64,000 bases of DNA, taken from positions 3,782,001 to 3,846,000 of the forward strand of contig NZ_CP058910.1 of NCBI RefSeq assembly GCF_013415885.1, in the 5' to 3' direction. The notes under the pieces were generated by a model, which was not told the DNA's origin, made no database searches, and worked only from the letters and a program-made list of their open reading frames with translations. The position numbers and the translations under genes are program-made. Positions 1 to 7,961 of this stretch are shown here, one piece after another. The DNA comes from Halosimplex rubrum. GTDB taxonomy: Archaea; Halobacteriota; Halobacteria; Halobacteriales; Haloarculaceae. Each line of letters starts with the position of its first letter. Position 1 is the first letter of the stretch.

Positions 1-618
1 GGCCTCGTCGCCGTTGAGGAGCACGTAGTCCTCGTCGGTGGTCTCGATGTCGTAGTCGAACTCGTGGTCGTACTCCTCTTGGACGTGCTGCTGGCCCAGG
101 CGGGCGGCCTCCTTGTTGTTCTCGACGATGGCCTCGCCCTTGTCGCCGAAGCGTTTCTCCAGTGATTCGTCCAGGTTCTCGATGGGGAACTGCGCCACTT
201 CGCAGGCCGCGCCCAGGGCGACGACGTTCGCCATGATGGCGCCGCCGGCGTCCTCGGCGAGCCGCTGCAGCGGCACGGACAGGCCGATCATCCCGTCGGG
301 AACTTCGACGTCCTGCATCGTGGAGCGCTCACCGTCGTAGATGATGACGCTGCCCTCGTGCAGTTCGTCCATGTTCTCGTCGATGGTGCGCTCGGTGAGC
401 GCGATCAGGATGTCGAGTCTGTCGACGACGCTCTCGACGCGGTCGACGGATGTCCGGACCTTGTAGGCGGTGTACCCGCCTCGGATCCGTGACGCGAAGT
501 CCTTCGAGGTGAAGACGTGACGGCCGGCACGCGAGAGTGCCTGAGCGAAGATCTTCCCGGTAGAGTCGATCCCGTCACCGGCTTCACCGCCGATGGCCCA
601 GTTCAGGTCCTCGGGCAT
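1..618 (-). CDS. korA: 2-oxoacid:ferredoxin oxidoreductase, alpha subunit (N-terminal part; runs off the left edge)
   Basis: The visible 206 residues are the N-terminal (gamma-type) domain of a fused alpha subunit of a 2-oxoacid:ferredoxin oxidoreductase, which decarboxylates a 2-oxoacid to an acyl-CoA and passes electrons to ferredoxin in the cytoplasm. The start reads MPEDLNWAIGGEAGDGID, with the GGEAGDG glycine loop and then SRIRGGYTAYKVR, both hallmarks of the gamma domain. In haloarchaea the gamma and alpha domains are fused and the TPP-binding beta subunit is a separate gene, which should lie beyond the edge. An AT-rich TCTTTTTG box about 30 bases upstream suits a leaderless start. Pyruvate versus 2-oxoglutarate specificity cannot be told from this part. 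Confidence 0.85.
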   Translation of the reverse strand, partial: MPEDLNWAIGGEAGDGIDSTGKIFAQALSRAGRHVFTSKDFASRIRGGYTAYKVRTSVDRVESVVDRLDILIALTERTIDENMDELHEGSVIIYDGERSTMQDVEVPDGMIGLSVPLQRLAEDAGGAIMANVVALGAACEVAQFPIENLDESLEKRFGDKGEAIVENNKEAARLGQQHVQEEYDHEFDYDIETTDEDYVLLNGDEA

Positions 619-905
619 ACTGCATTGGAGTATCTCCCGCCCGGCAAAAAGACTTCTGTAATGGCCCCGGAATCAGACCCCCGTATCCGTCGCAAAAGTG
701 GACAGACAGGCGAAAATCGGCGGTTTCGAACAACCGGTAACACTGTCCTCCAATAGTGAACGCCGGTCCCCGATAGCGGTGGCCGAGCGGTCGACGAGCC
801 GGTCGGTCCGTCCGGGGGTTCGGGGACTCCGCGTCGGGGCCGTCGACGACCGGCCCGACGCGCCGGAACGAAAGGAACATGCGCCGCGGCCCCCGACACT
901 GGGGC

Positions 906-1535
906 ATGGACGATACCGAAGTCGCCGTCGTCGCGGTCGAGTCGGTCGGCGAGGACGCTATCGCCGTCGACTTCGAGACGCCCGACGGGTTCGACGCCCA
1001 GCCCGGGCAGTTCGTGAAGGTCGCCCTCGCCGGGGTCGAGGAGTCCCGGTTCTACACGATCTCTTCGCCCGACGTGGACGGGACGTTCGAGATCACGGTC
1101 GGTATCGATCCCGAGGGCGAGGTCGGGCCAGAACTTGCCGAGCTGACCGCCGGCGACACCGTGACGGTCTCGGGCCCGTACGGGGACGCCTACTACGAGG
1201 GCGAACAGCGGGTGCTGATCCTGGCCGGCGGCCCCGGCGTCGGCCCGGCGATCGGGATCGCCGAACGGGCGCTCGACGAGGGCGGCGAGGCCGCGATCGT
1301 CTACCGCGACGCCGCGCCGATCCACGACGAGCGGTTGACCGAACTGAACGAGCGCGGCGCGTCCGTCGCAGTCGTCGCCCCGTCGTCCCCCCTGGCGTCG
1401 TCGGTCGACGAGGTACTGACCGACGACACGCAGGTGTTCGTCTACGGCTTCGCGGAGTTCCTCGACGACGCGATCGCCGCCATCGAGACAGCTGGAGGCG
1501 ACCCCGAGACCGCGAAAGTCGAGAACTTCGGGTAG
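906..1535 (+). CDS. FAD-dependent ferredoxin/NAD(P)H reductase-like protein (FNR family)
   Basis: A 209-residue cytoplasmic oxidoreductase of the ferredoxin-NADP reductase superfamily. Residues 1-95 form the FAD-binding barrel, with RFYTIS at 48-53 as the RxY(T/S) flavin motif. Residues about 100-209 form the pyridine-nucleotide domain, with LAGGPGVGP near 107-115 and VFVYGF near 187. There is no 2Fe-2S module, so it probably shuttles electrons between NAD(P)H and a separate carrier such as ferredoxin. I used the ATG at 906 because the in-frame ATG at 879 adds an arginine-rich stretch not expected in the family. The gene is divergent from korA, whose product also uses ferredoxin; a functional link is inference. 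The exact acceptor is unknown. Confidence 0.8.
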   Translation: MDDTEVAVVAVESVGEDAIAVDFETPDGFDAQPGQFVKVALAGVEESRFYTISSPDVDGTFEITVGIDPEGEVGPELAELTAGDTVTVSGPYGDAYYEGEQRVLILAGGPGVGPAIGIAERALDEGGEAAIVYRDAAPIHDERLTELNERGASVAVVAPSSPLASSVDEVLTDDTQVFVYGFAEFLDDAIAAIETAGGDPETAKVENFG

Positions 1536-1632
1536 CGCGGGTTCCGGACAGATCTGGGCGTCGGCCGGCGGCGCTAGCGCGGGCGCTCGACCGCGACTCA
1601 GCGGCGCCCAGCCGGCCGGCGCAGTTGGCAAC

Positions 1633-1642
1633 GGTTAAAACC
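1633..1642 (+). promoter_or_regulatory. TATA box of the zinc-finger microprotein / aEF-1beta operon
   Basis: GGTTAAAACC lies 22-31 bases before the ATG at 1664, the spacing of a haloarchaeal TATA box driving a leaderless transcript. Confidence 0.6.
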
Positions 1643-1663
1643 CGTGAGGAGGTACGGGGTGGT

Positions 1664-1843
1664 ATGAGCGAGAGCCAACAGAAACGCCAGGAAAAGTGCG
1701 TTTCGTGCGGCATCAACATCGCCGGCACGAACGCCGCCGCGTTCAAGTGTCCCGACTGCGGCCAGCAGATCTACCGCTGCGCGAAGTGTCGCAAGCAGAG
1801 CAACCTCTACGAGTGCCCGGACTGCGGGTTCATGGGGCCGTAA
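1664..1843 (+). CDS. HVO_2753-family zinc-finger microprotein
   Basis: A 59-residue protein with four cysteine knuckles: CVSCG, CPDCG, CAKC and CPDCG. It matches in length and motif layout the Haloferax volcanii microprotein HVO_2753, which folds around two zinc sites and has been linked to swarming and biofilm formation; that role is family knowledge, not visible here. The knuckles imply two rubredoxin-like zinc ribbons that could bind nucleic acid or protein. The stop is followed two bases later by the aEF-1beta start, so the two are co-transcribed. The neighbourhood with aEF-1beta supports orthology. Confidence 0.9.
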   Translation: MSESQQKRQEKCVSCGINIAGTNAAAFKCPDCGQQIYRCAKCRKQSNLYECPDCGFMGP

Positions 1844-1845
1844 CG

Positions 1846-2112
1846 ATGGGGAAAGTCGCCGCGCAGATCAAGGTCATGCCGCAGAACCCCGAGGTCGACC
1901 TCGACGCGCTCCAGGAGCGCCTGGAAGCGTCGCTGCCCGAGGGCGCGAAGATCAACGGCTTCGAGCGCGACGACGTGGCCTTCGGCCTCGTCGCCCTGCT
2001 CCCGACCGTCGTCGTCCCGGACGAGGCCGGCGGTACCGAGGCCGTCGAGGAAGCCTTCTCCGGCGTCGAAGGCGTCGAGAGCGTCGAAGTCGGCGACGTG
2101 GGTCGCCTCTGA
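1846..2112 (+). CDS. ef1b: Translation elongation factor aEF-1beta
   Basis: An 88-residue protein corresponding to the guanine-nucleotide-exchange domain of aEF-1beta, which recharges aEF-1alpha with GTP during elongation. It starts [19 protein letters not shown] and keeps the family pattern of a ferredoxin-like fold with [15 protein letters not shown] in the centre and [15 protein letters not shown] at the end. Length is typical for archaea, where only the exchange domain exists. It shares a transcript with the upstream zinc microprotein, separated by two bases. Confidence 0.95.
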   Translation: MGKVAAQIKVMPQNPEVDLDALQERLEASLPEGAKINGFERDDVAFGLVALLPTVVVPDEAGGTEAVEEAFSGVEGVESVEVGDVGRL

Positions 2113-2358
2113 GGCTGGACCGTTCTCGCGTTTCGGGACGACCCCGAGCGACGCGTCACGCTCCCGACGACCGGGCCGTCCGCGAGCCCAGCCGCCGCGG
2201 CGACCTGCCGTCGCCACGGTCACCGGGACCGGTCGGCGCTCTCACCCGATCGTAATCTGAATCGTGCTCGTCGTGGAGCCGAGTTTCGGCCACACATTGA
2301 TTATCAACCGTGATACTCCGCAGGAAATCTTAACTCATGGTCGCGGGTCGGGGTAGGT

Positions 2359-4956
2359 ATGGATCGTCGGATCTCGACGTACCTTCCCGACTCGATTCGG
2401 CGCAGTTACGTGCGCCAGTTCGCAGCGGCGGTCGTGCTGATCCTCCTCGTACTCATGATCGTCCTCGGCGGCGTCTACGCCGCCGAGCAACGGTCTCAGC
2501 GCGATTCCGTCCGGGAGTCGCTGCAGTCAACGACCGAGCGCAACGCCGACCAGGTCGGGGACTGGCACCGGCAGTACACCGCCTCGACGCGGCTCGTCTC
2601 CCAGTCGGGGAAGCTCCGCCCCGAGGATGGGCAGTCGCTGAACACCCACCTCCGCAGCGTCTCCCGGTCGATGCCCACCGAAGTCGTCGGCGTTCACTTC
2701 ATCTCCTGGGACGAGAAGAGCGTCGTCGCCAGTTCGGAAGAGGTGAGCGAGAGCCCGGTCGACCGGTTCCCGTGGCTCGCCGACCTCGACCTCGAGCGCG
2801 CCGGCGTCACGTCCGTCCGGACGACCGACGCCTATCGGGTCGACAACGACACCCGAATCGCGTTCGTGAGCCAGACCCAGTACGGCATCGGCTACGCCGC
2901 CGCGGTCGAGCTGTCGGTCTCCGAGTCGTTCGACCTCGACGACGCGACGGCCGGGAGCCGAACGCACGTGCTCTACCGGAACGCGACCTACCTCCACGGG
3001 GACGCCCCCGACCGCTTCGGGACGGCCTACGACGGCCTCGGGGCGGAGAACCTGGCGAACCGGACGGAGTTCATCCCTTCGCTGGCGAGTCTGAGTCCCA
3101 ACGAGGGGTACCGGAACGCGACGCTCGTCCAGCAGGACGGGTCGGTCGTCAGCTACGCCGGCGTCCCGGGTTCGCGGCTGGCGGTCGTGACGAGCGCGAC
3201 GACGGACGCCTACGCCGTCCCGACGGGGACGAAGCTCTACCTCGCGCTCGTGTTCCTGTTCGTCGCGCTCAGCCTCGGGACCGTCGGCCTCGTCGTCGAG
3301 CGGCCGGTCGCCCGCTCGATCAGCGAGCTGGCCGACCGGACCGAGGCCATCGAGAACGGCGACCTCCAGGTCGACCTGGAGACCCACCGCCAGGACGAGA
3401 TCGGGACGCTCTACGCGCGGTTCGCGTCGATGCGCGACTCGCTGGCCGACCGCATCGACCAGGTCGAGACGGCCCGCGAAGAGGCGCGCGCCGAAGCCGA
3501 CACGGCCCGGCAGGAGGCCGAGCGCGAGCGCGAGGCCGCCGAGCAGTTCACGGAGCACCTCGAGGAGACCGCCGACGACTACGGCGAGACCATCCGTGCG
3601 TGCGCCGACGGCGACCTGACGCGGCGGCTCGACCCCGACGAGGAGAGCGACGCGATGGCCGAGATCGCGCGCTCGTTCAACGACATGATGAGCGACCTGC
3701 AGGACACCGTCGCGCGGGTGCGGTCGTTCACCGACGGCGTCGCCGACCGGACGGCCAACGCCACCGAGTCCACCCAGGAGGTCCGGGCGTCCAGTCGGGA
3801 CGTGAGCGAGGCCGTCTCCGATATCGCGGACGACGCGAACGAACAGGACGAGTACCTCGGTGAGGTCACCGAGGAGATGAACGACCTCTCGGCCACCGTC
3901 GAGGAGGTCGCGGCGACGACCGACACCGTGGCGGACCTCGCGGACGAGACGGAGGATCTCGCAAGCGACGGCTCGTCCGCGGCGAGCGAGGCGATGTCCG
4001 AGATGGAGACTATCGAGTCGCGCACCGCGGAGACCGCCGAGGAGATCCGCGCGCTCGACGAGGAGGTCGAGCAGGTCGCGGAGATCGTCGACCTCATCGA
4101 CGACATCGCGAGCCAGACGAACACGCTCGCACTGAACGCCTCCATCGAGGCCGCCCGCGCCGGCGAGTCCGGGCAGGGCTTCGCCGTCGTAGCGAGCGAG
4201 GTCAAGGAGCTCGCCGAGGAGACGAGCGAGGCGACCCAGGAGATCGACGAGCTGCTCACGCAGCTCTCCGAGCGGACCGGCGAGGCCGTGACCGACATCG
4301 AGTCGATGCGCTCGGACGTCGTCACCGGTGTCGAGACGACCGAGCATGCGCTCGACGCGCTCGACGAGATCGCCGAGCAGGTCCGGGAGACCAACGACGG
4401 CGTCCAGGAGATCAGCGACGCGACCGCCGACCAGGCCGACTCCGCCCAGGAGGTCGTCTCGCTCGCCGATCAGGTCGCCGAGATCAGCGCCCGGACCGCC
4501 ACGAGCGCCGGGACAGCCGCCGAGCGGACGGACAAGCAGGTCGACGGCATCGACGAGGTGACCGAGACCGCCGAGGCGATCGAATCGCAGGTCGAGGAAC
4601 TGCGGGACCTCCTCGATAGCTTCACCGTCCAAGTCGACGACGCCGTGGGCGCGGCCGACGACTCGGAGCCCCTCCCCGAACCGGTCGACGACGCCGACGG
4701 AACCGACGACACCGACGCCGCGACCGCCGAGGACGAGTGGTTCGGTCCCGACGAGGACTCGAACGCCGACGGGAACTCGGGCGCGGACGAGGACTCGAAC
4801 GCCGAGACCGACGGGGACGGGATCCCGGCGGTCGACGAAGGCGGTGCCGGCCAGTCCGAGAGCGGCGATGGAGCCGGCGACGAGGGCGGTAACGCCGACG
4901 GCGAGGACGATGTCGCGACCGATAGCGACGACGTCGACGCCGCGGCGGACGACTGA
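2359..4956 (+). CDS. Halobacterial transducer (methyl-accepting chemotaxis protein) with extracellular sensor
   Basis: An 865-residue membrane receptor. A first membrane helix lies at about residues 21-42 and a second at about 293-314, enclosing an extracellular domain of about 250 residues that looks like a Cache-type sensor but whose ligand I cannot name. Two HAMP modules follow (about 315-368 and 400-455), then the signalling hairpin with its conserved tip [20 protein letters not shown] near residue 590. The protein ends in an Asp/Glu/Ser-rich disordered tail of about 100 residues. Such receptors control the CheA kinase and the archaellum. No che genes occur in the window, so this is an orphan locus. 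A weak TATA-like ATCTTAACT stands about 27 bases before the ATG. Confidence 0.93.
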   Translation: MDRRISTYLPDSIRRSYVRQFAAAVVLILLVLMIVLGGVYAAEQRSQRDSVRESLQSTTERNADQVGDWHRQYTASTRLVSQSGKLRPEDGQSLNTHLRSVSRSMPTEVVGVHFISWDEKSVVASSEEVSESPVDRFPWLADLDLERAGVTSVRTTDAYRVDNDTRIAFVSQTQYGIGYAAAVELSVSESFDLDDATAGSRTHVLYRNATYLHGDAPDRFGTAYDGLGAENLANRTEFIPSLASLSPNEGYRNATLVQQDGSVVSYAGVPGSRLAVVTSATTDAYAVPTGTKLYLALVFLFVALSLGTVGLVVERPVARSISELADRTEAIENGDLQVDLETHRQDEIGTLYARFASMRDSLADRIDQVETAREEARAEADTARQEAEREREAAEQFTEHLEETADDYGETIRACADGDLTRRLDPDEESDAMAEIARSFNDMMSDLQDTVARVRSFTDGVADRTANATESTQEVRASSRDVSEAVSDIADDANEQDEYLGEVTEEMNDLSATVEEVAATTDTVADLADETEDLASDGSSAASEAMSEMETIESRTAETAEEIRALDEEVEQVAEIVDLIDDIASQTNTLALNASIEAARAGESGQGFAVVASEVKELAEETSEATQEIDELLTQLSERTGEAVTDIESMRSDVVTGVETTEHALDALDEIAEQVRETNDGVQEISDATADQADSAQEVVSLADQVAEISARTATSAGTAAERTDKQVDGIDEVTETAEAIESQVEELRDLLDSFTVQVDDAVGAADDSEPLPEPVDDADGTDDTDAATAEDEWFGPDEDSNADGNSGADEDSNAETDGDGIPAVDEGGAGQSESGDGAGDEGGNADGEDDVATDSDDVDAAADD

Positions 4957-4993
4957 CCGGTCGCGTCGGCGGCGCCTCGACCGCGTAACGCAC

Positions 4994-5003
4994 GTTTTAT
5001 AAG
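4994..5003 (+). promoter_or_regulatory. TATA box of the L21e-Rpo4 operon
   Basis: GTTTTATAAG stands 27-36 bases before the L21e ATG at 5030. This is a strong archaeal TATA element with room for a leaderless or very short-leader transcript. Confidence 0.7.
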
Positions 5004-5029
5004 CGTGACCGGATAACGGGACCGCACGA

Positions 5030-5320
5030 ATGCCCAACTCCAACGGACCCCAGAAGAAGTCGCGCAAGAAGCTCCGAAACAAGCCCCGAGAGAGCGGGAC
5101 CTCCCCGCCTCAGCGAGCGGTCACCGAGTTCGAGGACGGCGAGAAAGTCCACCTGAAGATCGACCCGAGCGTCCCGGACGGGCGCTACCACCCGCGCTTC
5201 GACGGCCGCACGGGCGAGGTCGTCGGCGAGCAGGGCGCCGCCTACAAGATCGCCGTCACCGACGGGAGCGTCGAGAAGACGCTGATCGTCAAGCCCGCCC
5301 ACCTCCGCAGCCAGGCATGA
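5030..5320 (+). CDS. rpl21e: 50S ribosomal protein L21e
   Basis: A 96-residue basic ribosomal protein of the large subunit. The N-terminus ([20 protein letters not shown]) is the typical basic extension that reaches into rRNA, followed by the SH3-like core with [19 protein letters not shown] and [16 protein letters not shown]. Length is normal for archaea. The last codons overlap the Rpo4 start by four bases, so translation of the two is probably coupled. Confidence 0.97.
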   Translation: MPNSNGPQKKSRKKLRNKPRESGTSPPQRAVTEFEDGEKVHLKIDPSVPDGRYHPRFDGRTGEVVGEQGAAYKIAVTDGSVEKTLIVKPAHLRSQA

Positions 5321-5673
5321 CGATATTCAAAGAGAAGGTCGACGAAGAGTACCTGACGGTCGCCGAGACCAAGGCGGTCCTCGAGGAGCTCGAACGCGAG
5401 CGGGCCGCCGACGAGGACCGGGAGATGCGCTACGAGCTCGCGCGGGCCATCGAGCACGTCAACCGCTTCGCCGTCCTCGACCCCGAGGAGTCCCGCGAGT
5501 TCGTCGCCGAACTCCGGGAGCTCGACAAGGTCGACGAGCCGACCGCCTACAAGATCGCGAACCTGCGTCCCCGAGACCGGGACGAGCTGCGGTCGATCTA
5601 CGCTCAGGAGCGGTTCACTCTCTCGGGCGACGAACTCGACGCCATCCTCGAAGTCGTCGCGAAGTACGCCTGA
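5317..5673 (+). CDS. rpoF: RNA polymerase subunit Rpo4 (RpoF/Rpb4)
   Basis: A 118-residue Rpb4-family subunit. With Rpo7 it forms the stalk of archaeal RNA polymerase, which helps open-complex formation and RNA capture. The helical C-terminal HRDC-like region is evident ([20 protein letters not shown]). Overlap ATGA with L21e and position before DUF655, KsgA and HemK2 match other haloarchaeal genomes. Rpo7 is not in the window. Confidence 0.93.
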   Translation: MTIFKEKVDEEYLTVAETKAVLEELERERAADEDREMRYELARAIEHVNRFAVLDPEESREFVAELRELDKVDEPTAYKIANLRPRDRDELRSIYAQERFTLSGDELDAILEVVAKYA

Positions 5674-5708
5674 CCGGGCTCCGTTTCCCCAAGCGCCCGA
5701 CTGCGGGG

Positions 5709-5717
5709 GTTTAAGTT
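5709..5717 (+). promoter_or_regulatory. TATA box before the DUF655 gene
   Basis: GTTTAAGTT sits 24-32 bases before the ATG at 5741, giving DUF655-KsgA-HemK2 their own leaderless promoter besides any read-through from L21e-Rpo4. Confidence 0.6.
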
Positions 5718-5740
5718 CCGTCTCGCCCTACTCGTCTGTC

Positions 5741-6328
5741 ATGAGCGACACCGAGCGCGGCGACGACGATCCGGGGGGCCCCACGGCGATCGTCCTCGAC
5801 TTTCTCGCACACGGTCGGACAGAGGACGATCGCCCGCAGTACCAGAAACAACCCCTCGCCTACGCGCTCGGGCGCGAGGACTTCCGCCTGTTCGAGGTGG
5901 TCCTCGGGCCCGACGCCGACGTGTCGATCGGCGACGACCTGGTGATCGACCGGGCGGCCGACGCCATCGAGCGCACCGGCGAGGTCGAGTACGAGGACCT
6001 GCCCGGGGGCGCCCAGTCCGAACTCGACTACGCCGTCGAGGACCTGGTCGACGAGGAGGAACGCCGGTTCGTCGACTTCTACAACGACGCCCAGCCGATC
6101 ACTCTCCGACTACATCAGTTGAACCTCCTGCCGGGCATCGGGAAGAAACTGCGCAACGCCATCCTCGACGAGCGCAAGCGCGGCCCCTTCGAGAGCTTCG
6201 CTGACCTCGAAGAGCGCGTCGAGGGGCTGCACAACCCCCGCGAGGTCGTCGTCGAGCGCATCCTCGAGGAGATCCGCGAGGACGACCTGAAGTACCAGAC
6301 GTTCGCCCGCCGGGACGACGAGGAATGA
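5741..6328 (+). CDS. DUF655 family RNA/DNA-binding-like protein
   Basis: A 195-residue member of the archaeal DUF655 family. Residues about 20-75 form a small barrel-like part (PLAYALGREDFRLFEVVLGP). The C-terminal half carries a helix-hairpin-helix segment, LNLLPGIGKKLRNAILDERK near residues 128-147, a nonspecific nucleic-acid-binding motif. The family always lies next to KsgA and RNA polymerase or ribosomal genes, suggesting a role in rRNA or translation; the biochemical activity is not known. The stop overlaps the KsgA start by four bases. Confidence 0.88.
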   Translation: MSDTERGDDDPGGPTAIVLDFLAHGRTEDDRPQYQKQPLAYALGREDFRLFEVVLGPDADVSIGDDLVIDRAADAIERTGEVEYEDLPGGAQSELDYAVEDLVDEEERRFVDFYNDAQPITLRLHQLNLLPGIGKKLRNAILDERKRGPFESFADLEERVEGLHNPREVVVERILEEIREDDLKYQTFARRDDEE

Positions 6329-7266
6329 ACGGCGAGCGCACGCGGGGTGACGAGGGGGACAGCGACGGTGACCCCGACCGCGACGGCGCCGCGACGGTCG
6401 ACAGCCCGGAGACGGGCACCCGCGACCCCGACGCCCTGCTCCGGCGGGCGGGCGTCCGCGGCGACCCGAACCGCGACCAGCACTTCCTGGTCGACGACCG
6501 GGTGCTGGACCGGCTGCCCGAGTACGCCGCGGAGGCCGACGTGGATCTCTCGCACGTCCTGGAGATCGGCGCCGGGACCGGCGCGCTGACCGACCGCCTG
6601 CTCGTCGCCGGCGACCGCGTGACCGCCATCGAGCGCGACCCCGACCTCGCCGCGTTCCTCCGCGAGGAGTTCGTCGCGGAGATCGAGGCCGGGGACCTCA
6701 CCGTCGTCGAAGGCGACGCCCTCGAGGTCGAGCTCCCGGAGTTCACCGCCTCCATCTCGAATCTCCCCTACGGCCCCTCCAGCGAGCTGGCCTTCCGCCT
6801 GCTCCCGGAGGAGCGGCCGCTCGTGTTGATGTTCCAGCGGGAGTTCGCCGAGCGGATGGCCGCCGAGCCGGGGACGGACGACTACGGCCGCCTGTCGGTG
6901 ACCGCGGGCCACTACGCCGACGCCGAGGTGGTCGAGCCCGTCCCCAAAGAGGCGTTCTCGCCGCCGCCCGCGGTCCAGAGCGCCGTGGTGCGGACGACGC
7001 CGCGGGACCCGGACTACGAAGTGGACGACGAGGAGTTCTTCATGGCGTTCCTGAAGGCCGTGTTCACCCAGCGCCGGAAGACGATGCGCAACGCCGTCCG
7101 CAACACCGCCCACATCTCCGGGCTGGGCGACCCCGACGCGGTGGTCGAGGCCGCGGACGAGGACCTGATGAGCGCCCGCGCAGGGAACGTGACCCCCGCG
7201 GAGTTCGCCGACCTGGCGACGCTGGCGTACGAGGTCGGCGAACCGGGCGAGCACCCCTCGGCATGA
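6325..7266 (+). CDS. ksgA: 16S rRNA dimethyladenosine transferase
   Basis: A 313-residue SAM-dependent enzyme that dimethylates two adjacent adenines near the 3' end of 16S rRNA, late in 30S assembly. After an acidic N-terminal extension of about 45 residues come the SAM-binding motif VLEIGAGTGALTDRL and the catalytic motif ISNLPYGPSSELAF, with NLPY as the adenine-methylating NxPY signature. The C-terminal domain (about 215-313) is the usual RNA-binding part. The gene overlaps DUF655 upstream and HemK2 downstream by four bases each, so it sits in the middle of a translationally coupled operon. Confidence 0.96.
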   Translation: MNGERTRGDEGDSDGDPDRDGAATVDSPETGTRDPDALLRRAGVRGDPNRDQHFLVDDRVLDRLPEYAAEADVDLSHVLEIGAGTGALTDRLLVAGDRVTAIERDPDLAAFLREEFVAEIEAGDLTVVEGDALEVELPEFTASISNLPYGPSSELAFRLLPEERPLVLMFQREFAERMAAEPGTDDYGRLSVTAGHYADAEVVEPVPKEAFSPPPAVQSAVVRTTPRDPDYEVDDEEFFMAFLKAVFTQRRKTMRNAVRNTAHISGLGDPDAVVEAADEDLMSARAGNVTPAEFADLATLAYEVGEPGEHPSA

Positions 7267-7901
7267 CCGACGGGAGCGGAGCAGATTGGACTGAGGACGG
7301 CAGCGTGGATGGTGCCGACGGTAAGCCGAGCCTTACCGACCAGCGCGACGTGGAGCAGGTGTACCAGCCCGCGGAGGACTCGAAGCTGCTGGCCGACGCC
7401 GTGGTCGAGCGGGTCGAGGGCGGCGAGCGAGCGCTTGACGTAGGGACCGGGTCGGGATACGTCGCCGCGCGCATGCGGGAGGCGGGCGCCGACGCGGTCG
7501 GCGCGGACCTGAACCCGCACGCCTGTCGGCAGGCCGCCGAGTCGGGTATCCCGGTCGTTCGGGCCGACCTGACGGGTGCGTTCCGGGACGGCGCCTTCGA
7601 CGTGGCGACGTTCAACCCGCCGTACCTCCCGACCGAATCCGAGCAGGAATGGGACGACTGGATGGAGCGCGCGCTCTCGGGCGGCGAGGACGGCCGCGCG
7701 GCCATCGACCCGTTCCTCGACGACGTGGCGCGCGTGCTCGCACCGGGGGGCGCCGCGTATCTGCTCGTGAGTTCGCTGACCGACCCGGACGCCGTGCGGG
7801 AGCGAGCACGGGCGAACGGACTGACGAGCGAGGAGGTCGACAGCGAGTCTCACCCCTTCGAAACGCTGCTGGTCTATCGGTTCGTACGCCGGGACGAGTG
7901 A
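7263..7901 (+). CDS. HemK2/MTQ2-type protein methyltransferase
   Basis: A 212-residue SAM-dependent methyltransferase. The SAM motif is ALDVGTGSGYVAARM and the active-site motif is FNPPYLP, the NPPY signature of enzymes that methylate the glutamine of the GGQ loop in class I release factors. In archaea this family is linked to aRF1, and some members to other N-methylations. Length and single-domain layout match eukaryotic MTQ2. It is the last gene of the L21e-Rpo4-DUF655-KsgA run and overlaps KsgA by four bases. Confidence 0.88.
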   Translation: MTDGSGADWTEDGSVDGADGKPSLTDQRDVEQVYQPAEDSKLLADAVVERVEGGERALDVGTGSGYVAARMREAGADAVGADLNPHACRQAAESGIPVVRADLTGAFRDGAFDVATFNPPYLPTESEQEWDDWMERALSGGEDGRAAIDPFLDDVARVLAPGGAAYLLVSSLTDPDAVRERARANGLTSEEVDSESHPFETLLVYRFVRRDE

Positions 7902-7961
7902 CCGAGGACGGGGTCGACCGAGTCGGAGCAGACTGACGAGTCGAGCGCGCCGCTCGCGGAC

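Noticed and set aside
2527-5082. An 851-codon open frame on the minus strand opposite the transducer gene
   Set aside because: Its composition (Val, Gly, Leu, Arg, Asp) is the mirror of the transducer's acidic codons; it has no domain, and the plus-strand gene is certain.
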